Assembly (NCBI RefSeq): GCF_003097495.1
Contig: NZ_QEOP01000001.1
Span: 1,426,001 to 1,490,000, forward strand
DNA from: Amnibacterium flavum
Lineage (GTDB): Bacteria > Actinomycetota > Actinomycetes > Actinomycetales > Microbacteriaceae
Reading direction: 5' to 3'
DNA length: 64,000 nt
Shown: one piece after another, positions 52,205-64,000 of the stretch
Layout of the letters: each line of letters starts with the position of its first letter
Position numbering within the stretch: the first letter of the stretch is position 1
Notes under the pieces: generated by a model
Told to the model about the DNA's origin: nothing
Database searches by the model: none
What the model saw: only the letters and a program-made list of their open reading frames with translations
Program-made: the position numbers and the translations under genes

Positions 52205-54457
52205 TCACCCTTCTGCTGCGGTCGGCGGTGCGGGGGTCGTCGGAACGGGAGGGAAGGTCGTCGTGCGGCGTGGCGACGAGGGCGGGCGCGTCGTGGTGCC
52301 CCACGCGCCGGGTTCGGCCCCGAGCGTGATCACGAGCACGCCGCCCGCGCGGACGTCGTCGCCGCGCAGCCAGGAGCGGTCGAGCGGCTCCCCGTTGAAG
52401 CTGACCCCGTGCACGTACTGGACGGGGCCGCCGGCGACGGGCTCGGCGAATCCGTCGGCGATGACGGTGAGCGTGCCGTCGCCGACCGCGATGGTCGACC
52501 TCGCGAACGACGGCGGTCCGATCAGCACCAGGTTCTGTCCCGCGATCGGGAACAGGCCCAGGGATGCCCAGACGTACCAGGAGCTGAGCCCGCCGGAGTC
52601 GTCATTGCCGGGCAGTCCGCCGCGGCCCGTCGAATACTGTTGGTTGATGACCGCGTGCACGATCTCGGCCGTCCGGTCGGGTCGGCCGGCCCAGTAGTAG
52701 GCCCAGGGGACCTCCATGTCGGGCTCGTTGTTGAGCCCCTCGAAGCGCCCCAGCCGGTAGCCGGCGAGCAGCTCCGCCGCGTCGGGGGCGAGGCCGGGCT
52801 GGGTGACCGGGTCGGCGCCGTAGCCGAAGAACTCGTCCAGTTGCGCGACGAAGCGGTCCTCGCCGCCGGTCAGCTCGATCCGGCCGGCCATGTCGTGCAG
52901 GATCCTGAACGAGTAGTTGTGCCGGCTGCCCTCGTAGAACGTCGAGTCCTTGAGCAGGCCGGTCTCGGGGTCGAAGGCGTTAGCCCATCTCTCGGCGAGG
53001 GTGAGGAACTGCTCGGCCAGCGCCCTGTCGCCCACGTGCTCGGCGACCTGCGCCGTGCACCAGTAGCCGAAGGCGATGTCGAGCGTATGGGTGATCGGAT
53101 GCGCCTCGCCGCGCTGCAGATACTCCTCGCCGTAGGTGCGGCGCAGGTCATTCGCCATGTGCACGAGCGCCCAATCCCAATCGATCCCCGGCAGCCCGAG
53201 CTGGCAGAGATCGGCTAGGAAGGTCTGCGCGAGCGCGCTCCCCTGGCGTGAGAACCGGTCGCTGCCCCGAGCCATCCGGTACCCGATCGGGAAGTTGCCC
53301 TCCTCCTCGCAGATCGTGAGCATCGCGTTCGCGAGCTCGACGGCGCGTTCGGGGACGAGTGCCGTGAGCAGCGGGAGCTGGGTGCGGTAGATGTCCCACA
53401 TGGTGCTGATATCGAAGGCGAACGGGCCGTCGGAGGGCCAGAAGGGGCTCTCGTCGGGCGCCAGGCACGGCTTGATGAGCGAGTGGTAGAGCGCGGTGGC
53501 GAAGATCGTCTCGCGTGACTCCGACGTGGTCTCGACCGCGATGGTGTCGAGGTGGTCGCGCCACGACCCGGCTGTCAGCTGCTGCCTCTCCTCGAACCGG
53601 GCGGGACCCTCGCCGCAGTCGCGGTGCAGATTGCGCTTCGCCTGCTCCGTGCCGCGGAGGGAGAAGCCGAACCGCAGTTCGATCTGCTCGCCCGGCTCGC
53701 TGGGGCCCGCCCACATGACGCCGAACGGGCGCAGGGTCGTCGGGCGGATCCGGTCGAAGTCGAGCCGGGTGCCGCCGGGCATCAGGCGCCGGTCGTACCA
53801 GAGCATGCGACGCCAGTTCGGGTTGTCGCATTCGATGTGGACGGCGAGAGGTGTGCCCTCGACGACGATCTCGCCCGCCGCATACGTCGGGTCGAGCGAC
53901 TCGAGATGTGCGCGAAGCGGAACCGTCGCGCCGTAGGGGATCGTCAGGCCCCCCATCGAGAAGTCGATGACGACGCGCGCGTTCCCATGCTGCGGGAAGG
54001 TGTAGCGGTGGACGGCGCTCTTGGGGCCGACCGTGATCTCGGCCCGGATGCCCGAGTCGAGCATCGCCGAGTAGGAGCCGGGCTCCGCGTGCTCGTCGAC
54101 GATGTCCCAGGTCCGGCCGAGCACGTCGAGCGGCTCGACCATGGGGGTGACGCGGAAGTAGTTGTAGTACTTCCGGATCGCGCCCGTGCCCGACTGCTGG
54201 AAGTGCGTGAAGCCCGACGCGAGCTGGCCGTCGTGGAGCGTCGGCGGGACACCGTCGAGGGCGAGGTCGAAGCGTCCGTACCCCGTCGGGTAGGCGCCGG
54301 AGTAGGCGCAGGCGGACACCATCCCGAGCGGCGAGGTCGCGCCCGGATGCGTGTTCCCGATCTGCGGCTTCGGCCACCACCAGGTGTCGGCGAGCCCGGT
54401 TCGCGGCGGCAGATCGGTGACCTCGGTGCCGATGAACGGATCGACGCGGCGCGTCAC
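52205..54457 (-). CDS. GH92 family glycosidase (alpha-mannosidase type)
   Basis: GH92 enzymes are Ca2+-dependent inverting exo-alpha-mannosidases. The 750 residues start VTRRVDPFIGTE, a typical GH92 N-terminus, and have NTHPGATSPLGMVSACAYSG, FTHFQQSGTGA, TMWDIYRTQLPLL, EEEGNFPIGYRMARGSD, GLPGNDDSGGLSSWYVWASLGLFP and a Pro/Thr-rich tail. No signal peptide is visible at the chosen GTG start, so it seems cytoplasmic, unlike most GH92 enzymes; in-frame GTG codons up to 54553 would add no clear signal either. The start overlaps the stop of an 8-codon upstream ORF. Mannose specificity is inferred. Confidence 0.9.
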   Translation of the reverse strand: MTRRVDPFIGTEVTDLPPRTGLADTWWWPKPQIGNTHPGATSPLGMVSACAYSGAYPTGYGRFDLALDGVPPTLHDGQLASGFTHFQQSGTGAIRKYYNYFRVTPMVEPLDVLGRTWDIVDEHAEPGSYSAMLDSGIRAEITVGPKSAVHRYTFPQHGNARVVIDFSMGGLTIPYGATVPLRAHLESLDPTYAAGEIVVEGTPLAVHIECDNPNWRRMLWYDRRLMPGGTRLDFDRIRPTTLRPFGVMWAGPSEPGEQIELRFGFSLRGTEQAKRNLHRDCGEGPARFEERQQLTAGSWRDHLDTIAVETTSESRETIFATALYHSLIKPCLAPDESPFWPSDGPFAFDISTMWDIYRTQLPLLTALVPERAVELANAMLTICEEEGNFPIGYRMARGSDRFSRQGSALAQTFLADLCQLGLPGIDWDWALVHMANDLRRTYGEEYLQRGEAHPITHTLDIAFGYWCTAQVAEHVGDRALAEQFLTLAERWANAFDPETGLLKDSTFYEGSRHNYSFRILHDMAGRIELTGGEDRFVAQLDEFFGYGADPVTQPGLAPDAAELLAGYRLGRFEGLNNEPDMEVPWAYYWAGRPDRTAEIVHAVINQQYSTGRGGLPGNDDSGGLSSWYVWASLGLFPIAGQNLVLIGPPSFARSTIAVGDGTLTVIADGFAEPVAGGPVQYVHGVSFNGEPLDRSWLRGDDVRAGGVLVITLGAEPGAWGTTTRPPSSPRRTTTFPPVPTTPAPPTAAEG

Positions 54458-54480
54458 CCGATGTGCCCGATCCGTCGCAT
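54454..54480 (-). CDS. Eight-codon leaderless upstream ORF of the GH92 gene
   Basis: On the minus strand ATG (54480-54478) reads M-R-R-I-G-H-I-G then TGA (54456-54454), and that TGA overlaps the GH92 GTG (54457-54455). TAACGT lies exactly 6 nt before the ATG. The transcript would therefore start with this tiny frame and pass ribosomes on to GH92 by stop-start overlap. Translation is not shown; the geometry is what supports it. Confidence 0.45.
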   Translation of the reverse strand: MRRIGHIG

Positions 54481-54486
54481 GGAGCG

Positions 54487-54492
54487 ACGTTA
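54487..54492 (-). promoter_or_regulatory. -10 box (TAACGT) upstream of GH92 and its upstream ORF
   Basis: TAACGT, 6 nt, ATG of the upstream ORF. It would place the transcription start inside the long in-frame extension of GH92, which supports the GTG at 54457 as the real start. Confidence 0.45.
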
Positions 54493-54624
54493 GGGGTGTC
54501 AGGAAGACAACCGATGGTGCCCGGGTGAACGGTGGATTAAGCCCGCGCCTCACTCCCTCGCGACTGCGGGGCCCGCCTCAGGCGGCGCCGCCCGTCGAAG
54601 AGCTGGTAAGCCAGGCGATCAGGG

Positions 54625-56691
54625 TTAGCGGTCGGTCCGGTCGTGAGCGCCGTGGGCGGCGAAGACCGCGATCGCCGGGCCGGAGATCAGGTACTCCTCG
54701 CCCGCCGCCAGGGACTCGCCCGACGCGAGGTCGTCGGCGCTCGTCCAGAGCAGCTCGTACTCGGTGATGCCGTCGTGGACGGGCAGCACGATGCTCCGGT
54801 CGTATTCGCCGCCGTGGACCGCGACGAGCACCATGTTCGCCTTCTCGACCGCGGGGGTCGATGCGGCGAGGAACTGGACGGTCCTGTTGCTGGGGGAGTG
54901 CCAGTCGTGGTCGGCCATGCGGTGGCCCTCGGCCGAATACCAGCTGCGCTCGGTGGCATGCGGCGTCGATTGGTCGCGGACGGCGTACTTCATGGGACGC
55001 AGCGCGGGGTTCTCGCGGCGGATGCGGAGCAGTGTGCGGGTCACCTCGACCAGCTGCTCCTGCCACTCCGTGCGCAGCCACGAGACCCAGGTCAGGTCGC
55101 TGTCGTGGCAGTAGGCGTTGTTGTTGCCGCGCTGGGTTCGCCCGTACTCGTCGCCCGCCGTGATCATCGGGATCCCGGACGAGAGCAGCAGGGTCCCCAT
55201 CATGTTGCGCATCGCGCGGCGGCGGTCGGCGAGCAGCCGCGGGTCGCGGGTCTCGCCCTCGACGCCGAAGTTGAACGACCTGTTGTCGCTGGTGCCGTCG
55301 CGGTTCTGCTCGCCGTTGCCGAGATTGTGCTTGGTGTTGTAGGCGGTCAGGTCGGCGAGGGTGAAGCCATCGTGGGCGGTGACGAAGTTGACCGACGCGA
55401 GCGGGCCGCGCTCCGCCGGGAAGACGTCGGCGGATCCGGCGAGCGCGCCCGCCAGCCGGCCGATGCCCGCGGGCGGGTGCGAGTAGTGCCTCATGGCCGC
55501 GATGTCGCTCAGCCAGAAGTCGCGGACGGTACCGCGGTAGCCGTCGTTCCACTCGCTCCAGCCGGCGGGGAAGTTGCCGGTCTGCCAGCCGCCCATGCCG
55601 ACATCCCACGGCTCGGCGATCATCTTCACGCCCGCGAGCTCGGGGTCGTCGCGCAGGGCGAGCAGCAGCGGGTGGTCGCGGTCGTAATGGACGCGGGCAT
55701 CCCGCCCGAGCGCGGCGGCGAGGTCGAAGCGGAAGCCGTCGACCTGCATCTCGTTCGCCCAGTACTTGACCGAGTCGAGGACGAGTCGCTGCGGCACCTC
55801 GTGTCCGAAGTCGAGGGAGTTGCCGCACCCGGTCGTGTCGATGTACTGACCGTTGTCGGTCTGGCGGTAGTACCCGGCGTTGTCGATGCCGCGGAAGCTG
55901 TAGCGCGGACCGCCGATCCCCTCCTCGGCCGTGTGGTTGTAGACCACGTCGAGCAGCAGCTCGAGCCCCGCGTCGTGCAGCGACTTGACCATCTGCTTGA
56001 ACTCGCGGAGAACGCCCGATGGTCCCGACTGCTGCGCGGCGCGAGAGGCGTAGGAGGGGTGCGGTGCGAAGAAGGCGAACGAGTTGTAGCCCCAGTAGTT
56101 GCTGAGCCCCTGCCCGACGAGACGGACCTCGCTGCCGAACGCATGCACGGGGAGCAGCTCGACGGCGGTGACCCCGAGATCCTTCAGGTAGGCGACCGTG
56201 CTGTCGTGGCCCAGGCCCGCGTAGCTTCCGCGCAGGACGGCCGGGACCCGCTTGCTCTGCTTGGTCAGCCCGCGCACATGGGCCTCGTAGATCACCGTGC
56301 GGTCGAGCGGCACGGCCGGTTTGGTCGTCGTTCCCCAGTCGAAGCTCTCATCGACGACGACGCCCCGCCAGTTGCCCGGTCCGAGACGCACGACGCCGCG
56401 CGCATACGGATCGAGCAGCAGGGAGGCGGGGTTGAAGGTGTCCTGCGGACCGCTCGGACCCGACACCCTGATGCTGTACCGGCGCCCCGGAGTGAGCCCC
56501 GCGGAACGCACCGACCACACGTCGTCGGCCTCGCGCACGAACGGCGCGGTCGAGGTGATCCAGAGCGGATCGGCGTCATCGAAGAGGACCAGTTCGATGG
56601 AGGACGCGTTCGAGCTCCAGACCCGGAGCTCGGGGATTCCGGAGTCGCCCCGGGAGACGCCCAGCCGCTGAAGCGCATCGACCGACGTCAT
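54625..56691 (-). CDS. glgX: Glycogen debranching enzyme GlgX
   Basis: Hydrolyses alpha-1,6 branches of phosphorylase-limit glycogen. The 688 residues carry an N-terminal CBM48 domain (about 20-130), the GH13 barrel with LLDVVYNHTAEE, nucleophile Asp in VDGFRFDLAAALG, acid/base Glu in KMIAEPWDVG and NFVTAHDGFTLADL, and a C-terminal beta domain. An upstream in-frame ATG (56712) overlaps the divergent gene's ATG; the ATG at 56691 is preferred because TACTCT lies exactly 7 nt before it. Confidence 0.95.
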   Translation of the reverse strand: MTSVDALQRLGVSRGDSGIPELRVWSSNASSIELVLFDDADPLWITSTAPFVREADDVWSVRSAGLTPGRRYSIRVSGPSGPQDTFNPASLLLDPYARGVVRLGPGNWRGVVVDESFDWGTTTKPAVPLDRTVIYEAHVRGLTKQSKRVPAVLRGSYAGLGHDSTVAYLKDLGVTAVELLPVHAFGSEVRLVGQGLSNYWGYNSFAFFAPHPSYASRAAQQSGPSGVLREFKQMVKSLHDAGLELLLDVVYNHTAEEGIGGPRYSFRGIDNAGYYRQTDNGQYIDTTGCGNSLDFGHEVPQRLVLDSVKYWANEMQVDGFRFDLAAALGRDARVHYDRDHPLLLALRDDPELAGVKMIAEPWDVGMGGWQTGNFPAGWSEWNDGYRGTVRDFWLSDIAAMRHYSHPPAGIGRLAGALAGSADVFPAERGPLASVNFVTAHDGFTLADLTAYNTKHNLGNGEQNRDGTSDNRSFNFGVEGETRDPRLLADRRRAMRNMMGTLLLSSGIPMITAGDEYGRTQRGNNNAYCHDSDLTWVSWLRTEWQEQLVEVTRTLLRIRRENPALRPMKYAVRDQSTPHATERSWYSAEGHRMADHDWHSPSNRTVQFLAASTPAVEKANMVLVAVHGGEYDRSIVLPVHDGITEYELLWTSADDLASGESLAAGEEYLISGPAIAVFAAHGAHDRTDR

Positions 56692-56710
56692 GCTTTCTAG
56701 AGTATTGGTC
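56692..56710. promoter_or_regulatory. Overlapping divergent leaderless promoters of glgX and the cysteine desulfurase
   Basis: Plus strand: TAGAGT (56698-56703), 7 nt, ATG at 56711. Minus strand: TACTCT (56704-56699), 7 nt, ATG at 56691. The two -10 boxes share the palindrome CTCTAGAG region, so both genes would be leaderless and their polymerases cannot bind at once. Confidence 0.5.
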
Positions 56711-57895
56711 ATGGTCGCCTACCTGGATCACGCCGCGACGACTCCTCTGCATCCCGAGGTGCTCGAGGAATACGCGCGCGCCCTCGCCGTCGTGGGCAAT
56801 CCGGCGTCCATCCACGGGCACGGTCAGCAAGCCAAGCGCATGCTCGAGGAGGCCCGCGAGCAGCTCGCCGAGGTGCTCGGCTGCGACAGCATCGAGATCG
56901 TCTTCACCTCGGGCGGCACCGAGGCCATCAACCTCGCGATCAAGGGGATGTACTGGTCCCGCAACTCCGCTGGCGACCGCCCCGTCATCGTGATGCCCGC
57001 GGGGGAGCACCACGCGACCGTGGACACGGTCGACTGGCTGGTCGACGCCGAGGGCGCCCGCCTCCACGAGATCGGCATCGACTCGCAGGCGCGGGTACTT
57101 CCCGGCGTACTCGACACGGCGCTCGCCGAGGACGACGGTGCCGTCGCGCTGGCGACCGTGATCTGGGCGAACAACGAGGTGGGCACGGTCCAGCCCGTCG
57201 CGGAGCTGGCTGCCGTGGCTTCCCGGCACGGCGTCCCGCTGCACTCGGACGCCGTCGGCGCACTCGGGTCCGTGCCGATCGACTTCGCCGCTTCGGGGCT
57301 CGCGGCGATGAGCGTGTCGGCTCACAAGATCGGCGGGCCCGTCGGGGTGGGCGCTCTCGTCCTCGCCCGGTCGGCCTCCGTCGTGCCTCTCCTGCACGGT
57401 GGGGGGCAGCAGCGCAAGGTCCGGTCGGGTACGCAGGATGTCGCGGGAGCCGTCGCCTTCGCCCGCGCCGCGCGGCTCGCCGCCGACCGGTTGGATGCGC
57501 ATTCCGCATCCGTCCGCGAGCTGCGCGATCGGCTCGTCCGCGGCGTGCACGAGATCGCCCCCGACGCCGTGCTGCGAGGGGCACCGGACGCGCGACTCCC
57601 CGGCAATGCGCACTTCACCTTCCCCGGCTGCGACGGCGATTCCCTTCTCTTCCTCCTCGACACCGCGGGTGTGTCGGTCAGCACGGGATCGGCCTGTGCA
57701 GCCGGGGTCAGCGAGATCTCGCATGTGCTCATCGGCATGGGCGTCGAGGAGGATGACGCGCGCGGGGCACTCCGCATGACGCTCGGTCAGGGCAGCACGG
57801 CGGCCGACGTCGACGCCTTCCTCGCCGCCCTGCCCGACGCCGTCGCCCGCGCCCGGCGGGCCGGCTACTCGAGCCGAGAACCCTCCATCCGCTGA
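56711..57895 (+). CDS. Cysteine desulfurase (IscS/NifS-like)
   Basis: PLP enzyme that removes sulfur from cysteine as persulfide. The 394 residues have LDHAATTPLHPEV, Lys206 as Schiff-base lysine in SVSAHKIGGPVG, and catalytic Cys329 in VSTGSACAAGVSEISHVL, a class I (IscS-type) active-site loop. mnmA follows 157 nt downstream, so sulfur delivery for tRNA s2U34 is the likely job. Leaderless-type start. Confidence 0.94.
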   Translation: MVAYLDHAATTPLHPEVLEEYARALAVVGNPASIHGHGQQAKRMLEEAREQLAEVLGCDSIEIVFTSGGTEAINLAIKGMYWSRNSAGDRPVIVMPAGEHHATVDTVDWLVDAEGARLHEIGIDSQARVLPGVLDTALAEDDGAVALATVIWANNEVGTVQPVAELAAVASRHGVPLHSDAVGALGSVPIDFAASGLAAMSVSAHKIGGPVGVGALVLARSASVVPLLHGGGQQRKVRSGTQDVAGAVAFARAARLAADRLDAHSASVRELRDRLVRGVHEIAPDAVLRGAPDARLPGNAHFTFPGCDGDSLLFLLDTAGVSVSTGSACAAGVSEISHVLIGMGVEEDDARGALRMTLGQGSTAADVDAFLAALPDAVARARRAGYSSREPSIR

Positions 57896-57903
57896 CCCGG
57901 TTG

Positions 57904-58005
57904 CGCGGATCAGGAGATCTGCGTGGATCAGGACGATTTCCGCACGGATCGGGACCGGACCCCGTTTTCGTCCTGATGCGTGGAACCGGTCCTGATCCGT
58001 GCAGA
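57904..58005. repeat. GGATCAGGA-type palindromic intergenic repeat, copy B
   Basis: 102 nt, same layout as the copy at 31894: GATCAGGA twice, GATCGGGA once, then TCCTGAT twice, 19 nt apart. Its outer arms (13 nt beginning GCGCGGATCAGGA, and TCCTGATCCGTGC) pair at 12 of 13 positions. It fills the gap between the cysteine desulfurase and mnmA, ending 35 nt before the mnmA -10. Confidence 0.85.
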
Positions 58006-58040
58006 CGGCCGAGTCCGGGAGCGGGGTTCGGGTTGGCGTT

Positions 58041-58046
58041 TACGAT
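58041..58046 (+). promoter_or_regulatory. -10 box (TACGAT) of leaderless mnmA promoter
   Basis: TACGAT, 6 nt, ATG at 58053. Confidence 0.5.
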
Positions 58047-58052
58047 TGAGGG

Positions 58053-63310
<5,258 letters not shown>

Positions 63311-63384
63311 GCCCGCCCTGTCCGCTGATCCGGGCGCTGAGGTTAACAGCTCGTCACGGCTCGGCGAGTCGCGAAACGGGGGAC

Positions 63385-63414
63385 TGTCAGTGTCCTTCCG
63401 TGTGTACCTACTAT
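63385..63414 (+). promoter_or_regulatory. Promoter-like pair (TGTCAG, 18 nt, TACTAT)
   Basis: TGTCAG (63385-63390) and TACTAT (63409-63414) precede the last gene and would give a leader of about 88 nt. Confidence 0.4.
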
Positions 63415-63507
63415 GGGGGCCACGCCCGATGAAGTGAGGACGGCCCCCGCCGCCCTCTTCCCGGGCTGCGCCGCGGTCGAAGCGGTGGGTGGCTCAGGGG
63501 GTTTCGG

Positions 63508-64000
63508 GTGTTCACGGGTGCGGGTGCGATGGTCGTCGCGCTCAGCCTGTCACTCGGCCTTTCGCTCGGTATCACTCCCGTCCCGGCGGTCGATGCATCC
63601 GTCGCGTGCGCGAGCAATTCCTGCGTGACGACGGTCGAATCCGAGCTTCCCGACGTTCCCGCCAGCCCGGTTCCGGCCGAGAGCGACGAAGGCGCCTCGG
63701 ACGATCTCGGCGAGCTGGTGACACCGCCGCCGTCGTTCGACGAGATCGAGACCTGGTGGACCGGTCTGAGCCCGGCGACCCAGGACGACCTTATCGCGGA
63801 GTCGCCCGAGCTCATCGGCAACCTCGACGGCATCGACTTCGATCTCCGCGACCGGGTCAACCGCGGACTCCTCGACTCGACCATCGCGACGCTGGAGGCG
63901 AGTCTCGAATCGGGCATGGGCAAGGCGGCGGCCGGATCGATCACCCAGCGGCTCGACATGCTGCGCGAGATCGACGAATCCCTCGAGCGCCCCACCGGGT
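63508..64000 (+). CDS. DUF1023-like alpha/beta hydrolase, N-terminal part (truncated by window)
   Basis: An open frame of 164 codons running off the end of the window. The GTG start has AGGGGG 6 nt upstream and is followed by a hydrophobic signal or anchor (about 4-26) and a Cys-x6-Cys pair soon after. The segment TWWTGLSPATQDDLIAES, then IGNLDGIDFDLRDRVNR is the N-terminal hallmark of actinobacterial DUF1023 hydrolases (WW.GL..Q...., GNLDGI...RD..NR). The catalytic Ser region lies outside the window. Confidence 0.8.
   Translation, partial: MFTGAGAMVVALSLSLGLSLGITPVPAVDASVACASNSCVTTVESELPDVPASPVPAESDEGASDDLGELVTPPPSFDEIETWWTGLSPATQDDLIAESPELIGNLDGIDFDLRDRVNRGLLDSTIATLEASLESGMGKAAAGSITQRLDMLREIDESLERPTG

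Noticed and set aside
54458-54553. In-frame N-terminal extension of GH92 to GTG 54553
   Set aside because: It runs through the -10 box and would add a sequence with no signal peptide; the conserved family N-terminus begins at the chosen start.
54643-56700. 685-codon plus-strand frame opposite glgX
   Set aside because: Shadow of glgX without domains or ribosome site.
63413-63628. 71-codon frame starting just before the last gene
   Set aside because: Its ATG lies inside the candidate -10 box, and the frame overlaps the better-supported GTG frame with signal peptide and DUF1023 motif.

Overview
This is 64 kb of ordinary chromosome from a high-GC Gram-positive bacterium, most likely a member of the Microbacteriaceae (Actinomycetota). 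The evidence is the very high GC content with frequent GTG starts, the gene order rplS-lepB-rnhB-DUF2469-yraN-yifB-dprA-xerC-M23 peptidase-rpsB-tsf-pyrH-frr-cdsA, F420-type luciferase-like oxidoreductases, a GlgE-type glycogen locus, and many promoters whose TANNNT -10 box lies 6-8 nt before the start codon, the pattern of leaderless actinobacterial genes. The family-level assignment is an inference from gene content. I see no tRNA, rRNA, insertion sequence, prophage or CRISPR array.

Layout. Positions 1-12.5 kb hold protein-targeting genes (ftsY, ffh) with accessory genes around them: a minus-strand run of aldo/keto reductase, gamma-carbonic anhydrase, F420 oxidoreductase and GH42 beta-galactosidase, then a PEBP-like protein, a second F420 oxidoreductase, a SnoaL-like cyclase, a BP74-like lipoprotein, a YbdK-type carboxylate-amine ligase and an EamA exporter. 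Positions 12.7-15.6 kb carry rpsP-khpA-rimM-trmD facing map. Positions 15.7-18.3 kb carry a small membrane protein and an Rsb-like partner-switching trio (STAS antagonist, anti-sigma kinase, GAF-PP2C phosphatase). Positions 18.5-34.4 kb are the conserved core run from rplS to cdsA, interrupted by single accessory genes (VOC, phosphodiesterase, sugar porter, aminoglycoside-type phosphotransferase).

Positions 34.5-43 kb hold DivIVA-motif proteins, a transglycosylase-like cell-wall protein, a hydrolase, an AI-2E-type permease, a 578-residue coiled-coil filament-type protein, a 606-residue membrane protein with an internal lipobox, and a thioredoxin-like/TPR protein lacking the redox cysteines. 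The 658-nt stretch after it has no convincing gene but holds a strongly nested, G/C-run-rich palindrome (43098-43204), my best candidate for an undescribed RNA. Positions 43.6-56.7 kb are an alpha-glucan locus: glgE-glgB on the minus strand, divergent glgP, and a minus-strand glgX, GH92 glycosidase and GT4 glycosyltransferase. These genes can extend (GlgE), branch (GlgB), phosphorolyse (GlgP) and debranch (GlgX) a glycogen-like polymer. Positions 56.7-64 kb carry a cysteine desulfurase and mnmA (sulfur supply and tRNA thiolation), ligA, a Tat-exported phosphoesterase and the start of a DUF1023-like hydrolase.

The most interesting non-coding signals are: the nested palindrome at 43.1 kb; a ~103-nt intergenic repeat present twice (31894-31996 and 57904-58005); two facing leaderless promoters packed into about 19 bp between glgX and the cysteine desulfurase; and an 8-codon leaderless upstream ORF whose stop overlaps the GH92 start.
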